Of a DNA stretch of 64,000 bases, positions 34,144 to 44,988 are shown piece by piece; position 1 is the first letter of the stretch; the number at the start of each line of letters is the position of its first letter. The translations under genes were made by a program, and so were the position numbers. Origin of the DNA: Branchiostoma floridae (Eukaryota > Chordata > Leptocardii > Amphioxiformes > Branchiostomatidae); NCBI RefSeq assembly GCF_000003815.2, contig NC_049997.1, positions 2,763,589 to 2,827,588 of the forward strand, written 5' to 3'. Below the pieces are notes generated by a model. It saw only the letters and a list, made by a program, of their open reading frames with translations, ran no database searches and was not told the DNA's origin.

Positions 34144-34586
34144 GTTAACAACAACATCTGGACAAAAAACAACCGCCTAGAATTTGTTTGGCTGAAAATT
34201 CGTATTTTCTTTACCGTGCTCTTGCGCGTGGCTTGACGGGAGGCATAACATCCATGACGTCGTGACAAGAATTCGAAGAACTTTCAAACACCAGAGCATG
34301 GCTAGACCGTAGGCCTCGAGATGGTTAAAAATACGCCTTCGTCTCCTCACAGTGTCCCGATGTAGCAATTACACAACGCACTAGTGTTCTCCTGCAGGCC
34401 AATTGTATAACTGGTTTGTTCCATTAGTCCCCAGATTACATAAAATCAATCTATTGCACATTCCAAACAGCACATGACTACCCGCATATATGGTAAGCCG
34501 TATCATATTTCAATTGATTAAAGTTGGAATTTTTATGTGTCGAAGGATTTTCTCGAAAGCAGTGCGGACAACCCTTGGCTCTTCAC

Positions 34587-34845
34587 GTGATATCTCACTG
34601 AACTCGAGTCATGCTTGCGTCACTGCGGGGTTTAATAGATACTCAACGAATTTCAGAGATTAAGAACGAATTTTCTTACATCTTGTGTATTTTGCTGTCT
34701 TCTAAGTCATACTTTTACGTATTACGCAATATCTAAATTATAAAAATCGGCGAAAATAACACAACATGTATGTAGTGACGCTGTGAACGAACCCCGCAGT
34801 GACGCAAGCGTGACCCAAATGCAGTGAGATGTCACTTTTAGGAGA
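34587..34845. mobile_element. MITE, relative of 19733-19981
   Basis: gatatctcactgaactcg left and gcagtgagatgtcac right, with the same internal ttctaagtcatacttttacg block. Confidence 0.75.
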
Positions 34846-35122
34846 CCATCTAGAATGACAGAGACCTCAGGAAGGTTGTAAAGCTTGGCACTCCACGTTA
34901 AGACACTCAGAAGATTAAAGCCTTCGAGATGAAGTGCTATAGTGCGTACCAACGGTATAACAGTAATCATACATACCAATACAATTAAGCTCGGGCGATC
35001 GCTTTATCCATATACGTGCGTCCTTTTAATTACAGCACAGTTTCCACAATATCAAACGTTATGTGAGTTGTCCATATGGTTAGTGCACGCGATGCAGATT
35101 GAGACAACGAGTTGCTGGAACA

Positions 35123-35542
35123 TAGCCTGGAATCCAGCCGTATTGTGCTTTGGGCGCTCCTCTGAGGTACGCTTCCTGCCAATACGACTGGCATTCGTTA
35201 GCATTCGAACGATCGGCATTTAAATATTCGCAGATTTTATCTGCGAGATTTCTGATTGGCTGTTAGCTCCAAGTTTACAGTTTGCAATCGAACGGAACAC
35301 TACTTTTTATCTTTCCCGCGAACTTTTCAGTATCACAACAACAGATCACGCGAGAAATAGCGCCTCGCGATTGGTGTTCTTCTCTCAGGGGTCATCCAAT
35401 CAGCAAAGAGAAACAAATATGAATATTCATGAGTCTCCTCATTAGTGACGTAAGGGCAAATCGTTCCAATCGTAACGAATGCCAGACGTGTTCGCACAGG
35501 AAGCAGAGCGACCAAAGCACAACACGGCTGGATTCCAGGCTA
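35123..35542. mobile_element. TIR element tagcctggaatccagccgt with 9-bp target duplication
   Basis: Ends tagcctggaatccagccgt and acggctggattccaggcta, flanked by gctggaaca (35114-35122, 35543-35551). The interior carries attggctg, ccaatcag and tgacgtaa motifs and no coding frame. Confidence 0.88.
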
Positions 35543-35787
35543 GCTGGAACAGGGAACATCACCGGAATGGACCGATCCCGAAGCCCCGCCCCCTGTTCGA
35601 TCATGTTCTATTTCGAACACCTCCGTCAAAAATGTACATACAGCGCTTGTTGGACAGAACTGGCCGCCGCCGCTATTTAGCTGATAATGACGACTCGATC
35701 GAGTTCGGTTTAGCCTTTTTTTGGCTCAGAAGATCTCAGAAGGGGCAAAAAAATTTCGTAATGCTATGCAGTGGCTCCAAAACAACT

Positions 35788-35874
35788 AAATTATCGGACA
35801 AACTCAAACAAAGACACGGTTTGGCAGAAAAAGGAAAAAGTTTAATCAGGGAAAAACTTTTTCGGGGAAAACAC
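35788..35874. repeat. Split direct repeat B2
   Basis: aaattatcggacaaactc... to gaaaacac; 87 bp, one mismatch to B1 (36119-36205). Confidence 0.9.
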
Positions 35875-35960
35875 AGCACTAATAGTAATACTACTTCAAC
35901 AACTATAATAACATTCTTAACCTTAAATAACATTTGGCGGAGAAAAGGGGTGGTGGAGGG

Positions 35961-36119
35961 TGAAAAAGGAGAGCAGAAAGAAACGTACGACCCGCCTGCC
36001 CAGCAAACTTCGAGTGACGTCACTCTCACGTGTACGGTGTCAAAGGGCAAACGGGCCGCACCAAGACAAATATCGTTTGCGATCAATTAATAAAAATTAC
36101 CCAAAAGAAATTTTTCTCA
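35961..36119. repeat. Split direct repeat A2
   Basis: Copy of 40348-40506 (159 bp) carrying gtgacgtcactctcacgtgt, a CRE-like palindrome possibly acting as the element's promoter. Confidence 0.9.
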
Positions 36120-36205
36120 AATTATCGGACAAACTCAAACAAAGACACGGTTTAGCAGAAAAAGGAAAAAGTTTAATCAGGGAAAAACTTTTTCGGGGAA
36201 AACAC
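36119..36205. repeat. Split direct repeat B1
   Basis: Abuts A2 directly, forming the B1-A2 junction expected for circular-intermediate integration. Confidence 0.9.
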
Positions 36206-36369
36206 CAAAAACAAAAGGCCAAACCGCTAAAAGAAAAACAAACAAAAAAATCAGAAATACACTTAAACATGAAGGTGACGAGAGACACCACCACCCCATT
36301 ACCCATGAACAAATTAACAAACTGTAATCTCTAAATTGCTACTCTACGAACACTGCAATGCCTTCAACG

Positions 36370-36714
36370 CTACCGAGGCGTCTTCCACTGGATATGCTTA
36401 ACCATTCTATAACACAAACGTAATCTTGTAGCCAAGGGAACCTTCAAATACAGTAGGTAAGCATCAGAACGCCAATCACCCTGGAGGCGGATTAGATCTA
36501 TGGGAACTCCTGCACGGAATGCAAATGTGGCGCCTCCTCTACGCCCACTATGGAGAGAGTACCTAGCAGGACTTAGGCCCGCTCTACCTAGTATCTGCTT
36601 GAAGGCCTTGTCAAAGATATTCTGATTCAATGGTACAAATCTACCCCTATGTGGTCTAACAAAGGCCGCACTCGTATTCTTGTTGCGGTTTAACCTAACC
36701 ATGTCTAAAAACAC
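36370..36714 (-). pseudogene. Tyrosine recombinase C-terminal part of the DIRS/Ngaro element
   Basis: 114 codons containing the C-terminal catalytic motifs of tyrosine recombinases: LHSGRRGGATFAFRAGVP (H-x-x-R) and LQGDWRSDAYLLYL (Trp in the H/K position and the nucleophilic Tyr). The first catalytic Arg is not visible in this frame, so the enzyme is truncated. The 3' part is duplicated (36355-36450 resembles 36716-36815). Confidence 0.85.
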
Positions 36715-37171
36715 TGCAATGCCTTCAACGACGCTACTGAGACATCTTCTTCCTCTGGATATACGTTACCATTCTATAACACAAACGTAACCTAGTAACT
36801 CAGGGAACTCGCAAATACAGACTAATGCCGTCAACTTATGAATATACTTTAACTGTTAACATTCTAAATTAGAGCAAACCCTAACGTAGTACTCAATAGA
36901 ACTTGTTAATACAGTAGGTGATCCTCGGAACGCCGTTCGCCATGTTGCACCATAATAATAAAGGACAAAAGGGAGAAATCTTAATCTCCATTACTGGAAC
37001 ATACAACACTCTCTCTGCACATTGTAAAGTCTTAGACCACCTGGCTCTGATCAGCAAAATTCTTGTTTACTACAAAACCATGTAAAGTGAACTGCTTAGT
37101 AAGGTCAAAACCGTATTTAGACAAAGTAATATTTTCGCTGAAACATATGGAAACTTAATATCACTGGCACA

Positions 37172-38195
37172 GTGTTGCAGATTCAAATCAAATCCGAGTT
37201 CCACAAGTTTACAAACGCAAGTCAGGCCAGATAATCACGGTATAACTAGCATATAGTGCTGTAGATCTCGATCACGCCCGAATTCAACACATAAACACAC
37301 GTCAGGCCATGTTATCACGGTACAATAAGCTCAGCGTTGCAGATTCAAATCACATCCGAGTTCCACAAGTTTACAAACACACGTCAGGCCATGTTAAAAG
37401 ATACATGTGTATGTTACATCTGGGCCCCTCAACAGTCTCTGAACAATCTCTGAACAATCTCTGAACAGTCTCTGAACAGTCTCTGAACAGCCTCTGAACA
37501 GTCTCTGAACAGTCTCTGAACAGTCTCTGAACAGAGACATGGGTCATCTGGCACATTTCATCTAACCTCCAAGCAGACGTTAGCCCACGATCTCTGAACA
37601 GTCTCTGAACAGGCCATGTTATCACAGTACAGCTCCCTAGCAGTGTTGAAGATCCCGTTCACGCCCGAGGTCAACACATAAACACACGCCAGACCATGTT
37701 ATCACGGTACAGCTCCCTAGCACAGTGTTGAAGATCCCGTTCACGCCCGAGGTCAAAACATAAACACACGCCAGACCATGTTATCACGGTACAGCTCCCT
37801 AGCAGTGTTGAAGATCCCGTTCACGCCCGAGGTCAACACCTAAACACACGCCAGGCCATGTTATCACGGTATAACTAGCACAGTGCTGTAGATCCCGATC
37901 ACGTCCGAGTTCAACACGTAAACACACATCAGGCCATGTTATCAAAATATAATTTGAGCACAGTCTTGTAGATCCCGATCACGTCCGAGTTCAACACGTA
38001 AACACACATCAGGCCATGTTATCACAATATAATTAGCACCGTGTTGCAGATACCGATCACTTCCGAGTTCAACACGTAAACACACGTCAGGCCATGTTAT
38101 CACAATACGTATAATTAGCACAGTCTTGTAGATCCCGATCACGTCCGAGTTCAACACGTAAACACACGTCAGGCCATGTTATCACAGTATAAAGA
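37172..38195. repeat. Minisatellite of about 78 bp, roughly ten units, inside the retrotransposon
   Basis: Units share gatcccgatcacgtccgagt, acacgtcaggccatgttatc and a tagcacagt word. They replace most of the RT region. The units at 37600-38190 are the most alike. Confidence 0.88.
37430..37540. repeat. 12-bp tandem repeat (ctgaacagtctc)
   Basis: About nine copies of tctctgaacagt within the 78-bp array, with two further copies at 37591-37613. Confidence 0.92.
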
Positions 38196-38229
38196 AATAC
38201 GACGTGTCCGAAACAACGGGCTCTCATTT

Positions 38230-38630
38230 CCTGGCTTCGAGGACGATTATCAACATCTCAAGCGAGCGTATCTTTGATCCGAACTTCTCCAACACGTGGT
38301 CTGGGAACACACTGTGAAGAACTGTCCCGAGTCGCGAAATCTGCCGCACCCCGTGGCACCAGCATCAGTCATAACCAACTCGTCCGGATAGCTACAAATG
38401 TCGGGAACCATCATAGATACACCGTTGTATGTGTCCATGACTCTTGACCACCACAGAAAGTCCGATCGGAAGTCCCGTGACAACCGCAGACTGTGGTGAT
38501 TCCGCAGTAATGAACGCAATAGCTTCAACATTCGAGATATAAACAACCGCCCAGGTGGACAATGTCGAGCTTACCAATGAGAGACTGAATGTCACGTAGT
38601 GATTCCTATGATGCAAAACTGACGTTGGAT
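38230..38630 (-). pseudogene. RT/RNase H remnant of the DIRS-type element, frameshifted
   Basis: One frame reads LFISRMLKLLRSLLRN-like sequence from VFISRML to LSRDFRSDFLWWSRVMDTYNGVSM and then ELVMTDAGATGCGR, the RT-RNase H junction typical of DIRS elements. The preceding QSLIGKLDIVHLGG is in a shifted frame. The RT catalytic region is absent. Confidence 0.7.
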
Positions 38631-38681
38631 TAAACAGCTCTGACGGAATATTGATATATTATAAAATACGAATTCCAAATA

Positions 38682-38921
38682 TCAACTATCAGTATGTCTG
38701 TGTTCATAATTCTCGAGTAACGTTCTCCAAGTATATATTTTCAGCTTTGATTTCACTAGTACTGGCCTAAGTGCGCCGATAAAATTGTGAAGATTACCGT
38801 GTGTCGCGAACTCTTCATGTAACTTGATCATCTTGTGAAAGTTCGCGTGAAGGACCGAGTCCCTGGGAGAGGTGGGCGGGGTCTCCGGAGTTGTGGTTTG
38901 TTCTGTCTGTGGAGCCGCCAA
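38682..38921 (-). CDS. Short ORF overlapping the gag end (possible ORF2 start)
   Basis: 79 codons (MAAPQTEQTTTPETPPTSPR...), overlapping the last 107 bases of the gag frame in another phase. Overlapping ORFs are common in DIRS-like elements. No domain recognised; the frame then stops before the RNase H remnant. Confidence 0.4.
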   Translation of the reverse strand: MAAPQTEQTTTPETPPTSPRDSVLHANFHKMIKLHEEFATHGNLHNFIGALRPVLVKSKLKIYTWRTLLENYEHRHTDS

Positions 38922-40473
38922 ATGGCCGGGGTTTGTACTGGCAATCCTGAGTCGGATGTGGTGCTCGGATGTCCCGCACTATCAAGCACGCACTACAGAC
39001 GTGGTGTAGCCTTGGGGCATTCCATCGTGTACTCCAATGGCCGGATTGCCAGGAACAGGTACCGGAGTGAAACTCGCCACAATACCGCGGCCTGTTTCCC
39101 GCCACACAAGCTACACTGACTGGCTCCGCCCTCGATGACTTCACGTTGCCACGAGCGGCGCCAGCTTGTGTCCGGTAGTGGCTCTCTCTGATGGCATCAA
39201 AGGTACCGCGGCTACCCCACGTGAGTGATCCATACTCTACCCCGTATAGTAAAGATGCGTGGACTTCCCGAACTAACTTCCAGTCATAGTTCACAACATC
39301 GAACGTGAGGCCTGCCAGATGAACTAACTGATGCTCTGCGTCAACCGAAACCCGGTCCGAATAAAGAACATTCTTCAGAAAGCCGTGTACTAACATTAGC
39401 AAGGATAACTGATCACTAGCCACGCCCCCTTTATTTCCATATCCTGGGAAGTGCACCTTATGTTGTGGCCAATCAAGTTTGACATGACGGGTGCCCGAAT
39501 CATCAATAGTACGAATTCGACCGCTCTTCCCTGCCCGACGTCGGCGGCGCTTGGTAGAACGTGAGCGGGAATCATCAGACATACCAGAAGTGCCCGAATC
39601 ATAGCTATCACAGCGCCGGCGTGATATGAAAAGTTTCGAAGAGACACGTACCCCTTTCATCTTGCAACTCTTCCCGCGCGACCCCCTGCGTCGCTGGCGC
39701 CTCCTGAGTTTTCTCATGAAATCTGACTCCGTGCTGTCTGACTGCGACAAACTTGAAACGGAGCCGCGATCCTCGTAACGCTTGCTCCTGGGTTGTTTCC
39801 CACGGCTGGTATCTGGATCCAACAAGTCGTCCAGCGCTTTGTCGACTTCCCTGACTAAGGCCCTAGACTTTCTGAGATCGCGAATGTCAGGCTTTTCTGG
39901 TCTCGCCGGCTCAGCCTCTCTGCTGGGACTAACGTTACGTGCGCGATGGCGGGAAAACTGGACTGCTGGTGATTCGCTTCTAGCCCGAGTGCTGGCGTTC
40001 TCCCTGCTGTAACCCGACGATTTCTTCAAGTTGAGTGATCTCGACTGTCTCACCTGCGTCTCGTCCGTGTCCACAGAGATGCTGTCTGACCAGACCGCCC
40101 GCACCAGGTCGGAAACTTTGCTGTCGCGCCGGAGACTCCGCAACTTCTCCTCCACGTGAGCGCTGCCCCGCTGCTGCTTGAAGTATTCTTCATCCGATGA
40201 ACCTCCTCGTCGCTCAAACTTGCACTTCCCGCGGCCATATGGACCCGGATGGCCTCTCACCGACAGTCGACACACTTTACATCGATGTCCCGTCTTCTCT
40301 TGCACAAAATCAGACTCCATATCAGCAAATCCGAGAAGAAACAATCTTGAAAAAGGAGAGCAGAAAGAAACGTCCGACCCGCCTGCCCAGCAAACTTCGA
40401 GTGACGTCACTCTCACGTGTACGGTGTCAAAGGGCAAACGGGCCGCACCAAGACAAATATCGTTTGCGATCAA
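38815..40473 (-). CDS. Gag-like ORF1 of the DIRS/Ngaro element
   Basis: A 552-codon open frame whose first part lies in the A repeat. The internal ATG near 40322 (MESDFVQEKTG) is the likelier start. Next comes a Cys/His cluster CKVCRLSVRGHPGPYGRGKC, then a long Arg/Ser-rich basic middle (RRRQRRRGSRGK, RSTKRRRRRAG), then a conserved-looking domain around VSVDAEHQLVHLAG and NYDWKLVREVHASLLYGVEYG. A zinc-finger-like YCGEFHSGTC...HHVCSAC follows. This matches gag proteins of DIRS-like elements: basic, with a late CCCH/CCHC finger. Intact, so possibly still translated. Confidence 0.8.
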   Translation of the reverse strand: MIANDICLGAARLPFDTVHVRVTSLEVCWAGGSDVSFCSPFSRLFLLGFADMESDFVQEKTGHRCKVCRLSVRGHPGPYGRGKCKFERRGGSSDEEYFKQQRGSAHVEEKLRSLRRDSKVSDLVRAVWSDSISVDTDETQVRQSRSLNLKKSSGYSRENASTRARSESPAVQFSRHRARNVSPSREAEPARPEKPDIRDLRKSRALVREVDKALDDLLDPDTSRGKQPRSKRYEDRGSVSSLSQSDSTESDFMRKLRRRQRRRGSRGKSCKMKGVRVSSKLFISRRRCDSYDSGTSGMSDDSRSRSTKRRRRRAGKSGRIRTIDDSGTRHVKLDWPQHKVHFPGYGNKGGVASDQLSLLMLVHGFLKNVLYSDRVSVDAEHQLVHLAGLTFDVVNYDWKLVREVHASLLYGVEYGSLTWGSRGTFDAIRESHYRTQAGAARGNVKSSRAEPVSVACVAGNRPRYCGEFHSGTCSWQSGHWSTRWNAPRLHHVCSACLIVRDIRAPHPTQDCQYKPRPFGGSTDRTNHNSGDPAHLSQGLGPSRELSQDDQVT

Positions 40474-40506
40474 TTAATAAAAATTACCCAAAAGAAATTT
40501 TTCTCA
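40348..40506. repeat. Split direct repeat A1
   Basis: 5' terminus of the element on the minus strand; encodes the open start of the gag frame. Confidence 0.9.
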
Positions 40507-41149
40507 CAGTACTATACTCCTCGGTGGGCGTAGTCTTCAACAAAGAAGGCATAGCCTTTTTCTTTGGGCATTTCTGTCCCACCGAGACTGTTTCTGACTT
40601 AGTTGTTCGAAATAGAATAGCGGGTTCTACCTGGTTCTATTTGTTCCATATGACGTTCGATCAGGATCGGTCTGTTCCAGTCCTGACGTAACTTCAGCAC
40701 TGGAAACCTAGTGTTTCTTCAGCACATGGCGCCCATGACCAGTGTTGATGCCGTTTTGAACAAAGAATCAGCACTTTGACACCAGCGAGGAAGGCGAAGC
40801 ATGTTTGTTCTGATTAGTAAGAACCCCCCACCCCCGGACTTTCTGCCCTATCAAAAGAATGGAAAAATCAGACATATCACTGCATAAGTGTAACTATACT
40901 GATGTAAGTTATATCATTCTATCTAACGTAATCATGCATACCAACGATATAACTGTAATTATGCATACCAACACATTTATTGTTTACCTAGGAGTATTTT
41001 AATCAGTGTTCGTGTGCCAACTTAATTAAAGCACCCGGCCAATATTCTCCATACCAAACTTTATATTAGCATCAAGCAGTTTAGTACATACAAGTGATGC
41101 AACCCGCATTCTGAAAGCTGGTATGTGAATTTTTCCTGCTGCTCAGGCT

Positions 41150-41440
41150 TCGGTCCCCATTGCACAGGTGGATAACAGGTTGTTTCGCAACAATGTCAGT
41201 TCGCAACAAGGCAAGTCTTTCCGCAACAAAGTACAAGTCGTTTCGCAACATTTTAATGTTAGTTATCTTGATAGCCCTATAGTAATAGAAATCGTATTCC
41301 TAACACAATTTACTCCTACCGCGTAAAAGTCTTACCTAGTTCGACAGACAACCCCGTCGGCAGAGGAACATGGGGCCGCACGCGCATGGACCTGACGGCC
41401 CAATAATTTTTATACGCCGGGCGGTACAATTTCAAACACG
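41150..41440 (-). repeat. Interspersed repeat copy B, inverted relative to A
   Basis: gtttcgcaacaatgtcagtt through gcctagttcgac and ttatacgccgggcggt, the reverse complement of 33640-33960. Confidence 0.8.
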
Positions 41441-41515
41441 ACATGCACAGGTAGTGCATGTAGTATAATCATGCTAGGAATACGATTTCTAATACTATAG
41501 GGCTATCAAGATTAT

Positions 41516-42055
41516 AATTAGAAGAAGTTTATTTGCAAGTTCTTGCCCGAGGGCTAATTGCAACATGAAACATACAGAGAATATAATAAACATGTATAAA
41601 ATGAAATACTTTGGTATAGATAACAATGGTGATAAGTGTAAACGAGTGACTATTCTATCAATGGTATGGACTGCTGAGAGCTACAATCTACGTATTTAGG
41701 GTTTGACTTCTTTTCTGGAAGCAGTGGAAGACGAAGTGTCCCACTTTTTCTATGATGCGTGGGTTATGTGACGTTAACAGCGTTATAGTTTTGTTTTCGT
41801 CGGTAAGCGTTTGAAAATTTTTGTGGAATTTGCATGCCTCTTCAAATAACTCCTTTCTTTCCTGATCGTTAGAGAGGCAGTTAGAAATAAAATGTATTTC
41901 GTCTTCCACCGGTTTTGCCATACAATGGTTACAGGTTCTTTCGCCCACAGGTAGCTTTTTGTACCGCCCTCTCTCAATTTCAAGGGGGTGGGCGCTAATT
42001 CTAAGTTTGCACATTGCCGATCTGACCTCGAATTTATCTAGTAACGTTAAATAAG
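41516..42055 (-). mobile_element. LINE 3'-end insertion splitting the ttgcgaaa repeat
   Basis: A forward copy of the repeat (41440-41515, resumed at 42056-42165) is interrupted at ataat by this fragment. The minus-strand frame 41688-42146 includes LRISAHPLEIERGRYKKLP, then a knuckle CNHCMAKPVEDEIHFISNC and FHCFQKRSQ: the C-terminus of a LINE. Only the end is present. Confidence 0.8.
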
Positions 42056-42169
42056 TTTCATAATAACATTCAAATGTTGCGAAACGACTTGTACTTTGTT
42101 GCGAAAAGACTTGCCTTGTTGCGAACTGACGGTTGCGAACTGACATTGTTGCGAAACAACCTGTAACCC

Positions 42170-42480
42170 ACCGGTGCCCGTCAGGGATGTAGCCCCGGCC
42201 GGTGGACCGACGGATACCGTGCGGTACCCCTCGGTGTTTCCCAGGGAGGAGCTAGGTTCCGGTAAGCGATTTGCAGAGAATCGAACGGGGTGAGACTGTT
42301 CACGCAGTGAAGGAAATCGCGCGGGTTCGATTCTCTTCACTTGAATGCGGAGCGCGCACGGCGATGGTGAGCCTACACTACCGTGCGAGACTATTCCCCT
42401 GGTGATGAAACGCGCACGAGCGCGATTCTCATCACTTTAAGGCGGAGCGCGCACGGCGATCGTGAGCCAATACTACCGGC
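42170..42480. repeat. Imperfect repeat with GC-rich gcgcgcacggcgat units
   Basis: Two imperfect units of about 110 bp, each ending ggagcgcgcacggcgat.gtgagcc. The inverse complement of the same sequence is at 46090-46295. Confidence 0.82.
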
Positions 42481-42489
42481 CTACTAGAC

Positions 42490-44220
42490 AACTTAAACGT
42501 TCGAATATCTTCACTTCAAGGCGTCGCGCGAACGCCCGTCATTTTGAAAGACGTTGGGTACGGGTGCTGACACATTTTTGACAGCGATACTTGTCGATAA
42601 CGTATAGTAAGACTCACTCTGAAATACTTCTCATTTCTGAGTTGGAATTTAACCCTTCGCCGAGAATGTAGTAACGTTACTAATCAAGTAAGTCGGCAAC
42701 AAAACAGAGACAAATAGTTCACGTAACACCAACATTGTTTTGTTTTTTTCCTACTAAAACCTTCTACATAACCTCCTTACATACCACTGCAAATTCATAA
42801 CGTTACATGAAATATATACAAAATACATCATACCTATCCTGTGTATTCAGTTTCTAACTACATAGTAGAACTAGAAGTTATGTTAGTTAAGCCAACAGAA
42901 CTTGAACAGATACGCAGAGATTAAAATCTCAGAGTATGGCTGCGTCGGTCGACTGCCCGACGACCAGGATGGCGACGCTCCGACCCAAGAGCTCCGCCAG
43001 GAACAGGAACTTCATGCCGAGTTGCACCCTTGAAATCCCTTGACGACCAGCCAGCGGATAAAACCCAAATTCCTATCTACCGATATACTACTACCGATGT
43101 AGCTATACAGCTAGTGATGATTAGCTAAGGGATATCAACTTGTCTAGAAATAGTAACTGAAAGTAGTCGGTAAAAATTGGAAAGGTCTATTATTATAGCG
43201 GATAAACGTCTCACATGGGTGATCGTTCTGGTTAAGTTTATTGAAGGAAACAAAGTGACAATTTAAATATTTCATACGGTTGTTAAATGTTGCTACATAT
43301 TCAAGGAATCTGGTCGAATTACTTATATTTTGTAAAAAGTTTATTTGATATATCTTGATACGCTTCTCCCCTGCTATTATGATTAGAACGTCCCCTAAAT
43401 TGTGGGAATCCCCAGTACAGAAGTTCGCTACATCGAAGTTGTACTGGGTGGCGGTCCTTTGATCGAGTATCATATGTGCCGCGCCGACGTCAATCAATTT
43501 TGAAAGCACAACTGCGTGTCATACAATGCATGACGGTATAGCATCAGTTGTCGGTAGAAAGAAATATTTGTGTGCCTAGTACTAAATGCACCAAACATTA
43601 GTGTCTCTCCCTTTAAACTGGTGCATGGGTAATGTTTTGTAAGAAAAGTGGTGAGAATGGGTATCAGTCTAAAATATACACTTTGAAGAGATAGTCGATA
43701 TCGAAAATTTGTCGGCGTGGGACGGACAGGATGCCCACGAAAGTGCGTGCGTCGCCCGTCTCAAAAAAGGGCATTAATGAATCACATGTACCGATATCAT
43801 TTCTATATGTTCTTTACTGCGCTGTATATAAACGAGACTGATATAATTATGTGTAATCACTTGGAAAAGTAAATAATACACACATGCGGTTTCATACATG
43901 TACATCGTCTGAAGGAAAATGTAACAGAAAATCGCATGTGGGAGAAACGTCCACAAAGACGGGAAAAGACATGATAGATGATAGGAAATATATGTCAGGA
44001 AACTTCTAGAAAATGTTTCCAGGGTACTTATTATTAGCATTGGGTACTTAGACTTTGAGATTTTAAATGTACTTAGCTTTAATATGCACTACCACTAAGG
44101 AAGACATTTATACAAAGACGATTAAAGTTTCCGTAACAAAATGACCGGACCCGTTCACAAATCGGCTCACGTGACGTATGAAATTTCAAACGTAACAGCA
44201 GTCGTTGGGATTGTCATGCT
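42490..44220. other. Intergenic, no gene recognised
   Basis: A minus-strand 121-codon frame (43144-43509) and an 88-codon frame (43774-44040) have no recognisable motif and no splice context. Probably degraded transposons. Confidence 0.45.
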
Positions 44221-44224
44221 TTAT

Positions 44225-44811
44225 AAATGAATGCATGAATGACCTTTATTGTACATTTGTGCTCAAACAAGCTAAGTACAGGTCGTAGCGCTAGTGATAA
44301 GGTACAATTTTGACAAAAAAGGTATCTTATCATCTCTGCATATGCTAATACATTCAAGTATGTACAAGTTCAACTTCTTCTCGCTTCTTAAAACAGTTAT
44401 AAACATAAGGACAAATGGAATCAATAATATATGGCTTATCTAATAGCATGAGAAATATAAATTTTCCGTGGTATTCAAGTATCGGAAATTTGGGAACATA
44501 AGTTGTATATTTTCAAAAAGGACGTTTCTTTCGTTGTTGTATAAAGTACATTCAACAATAAAGTGGCACTCATCCTCTATCTTATTCAAGTTACAGTATT
44601 GGCAGATTCTTTCTTCCAGAGGAATGTGGTTATGTCGGCCTTTTTCAATGTGGAGTCTATGTGAACTAATGCGGAGCTTTGTGATGGCTGTTCTGTGCCG
44701 AATGTTTGCAATCTTTAAGTATTTCTCGTCGTTGTAAGTAGTTTTAAGTAATCTGTATGTTCGTAATTTGTTGTTGCTGCGCATTGCTGTTACGAAAGAT
44801 TGGAGGTACAT
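44225..44811 (-). pseudogene. LINE 3'-end with ORF2 C-terminal zinc knuckle
   Basis: The frame 44440-44811 reads TAITKLRISSHRLHIEKGRH, then ICQYCNLNKIEDECHFIVEC, the same CxxC...HxxxxC C-terminus as 41688-42146. The reversed tail gaatgacctttattgtacat follows at 44230. Confidence 0.82.
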
Positions 44812-44819
44812 ATCTTTTA

Positions 44820-44988
44820 AACGTTGGTTTATAGGACCACACAGCTAGCCGACTCGGCGGTGCGATAAGGTCAAGGCCACCGTGCCCCCGCTCAGAGCGC
44901 ACCGAGACGCCGGCGCTATAAAATACCTGCAAAGAAAAAAAGTTAAAGTTTTAAGTCATGAATCGACTAGAGCTTCCAGATCAATAAA
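44820..44988. repeat. Dispersed repeat copy 1, upstream of the 5S-like sequence
   Basis: Shares gccgac..ggtgcgataaggtca, cgctcagagcgcacc, gctataaaat and gtcatgaatcgactagagct with 45795-45975. Its repeated position hints at part of a LINE 5' or 3' flank. Confidence 0.65.

Larger units (their letters stand above)
33179..35122. other. Upstream region of the mosaic gene; repeats only
   Basis: An upstream coding exon is expected here or further right, but none could be identified with confidence. Holds a repeat block (33640-33960), a TIR element (33957-34143) and a MITE (34587-34845). Confidence 0.5.
35788..40506 (-). mobile_element. DIRS/Ngaro-type tyrosine-recombinase retrotransposon with split direct repeats, non-autonomous
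   Basis: On the minus strand the order is A1 (40506-40348), gag-like ORF, RNase H remnant, minisatellite, tyrosine recombinase end, B1 (36205-36119), A2 (36119-35961), B2 (35874-35788). A1/A2 are 159 bp with few differences, and B1/B2 are 87 bp with one. A1-ORFs-B1-A2-B2 is the diagnostic layout of Ngaro/PAT-like elements. Only about 2 kb separates the gag and recombinase frames, too little for an intact RT-RNase H. Confidence 0.88.

Noticed and set aside
34850-34975. Possible upstream exon of the mosaic gene (minus frame reading LHLEGFNLLSVLTWSAKL)
   Set aside because: Phase 1 acceptor is possible, but there is no good donor before the MITE and no recognisable domain; left out of the gene model.
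37172-38195. Regular repeats resembling a CRISPR array
   Set aside because: Units are about 78 bp with no unique spacers, lie inside a eukaryotic retrotransposon, and there are no cas genes.
42937-43041. Short ATG frame of about 35 codons in a GC-rich patch
   Set aside because: No domain, no donor site, and short; looks like chance.
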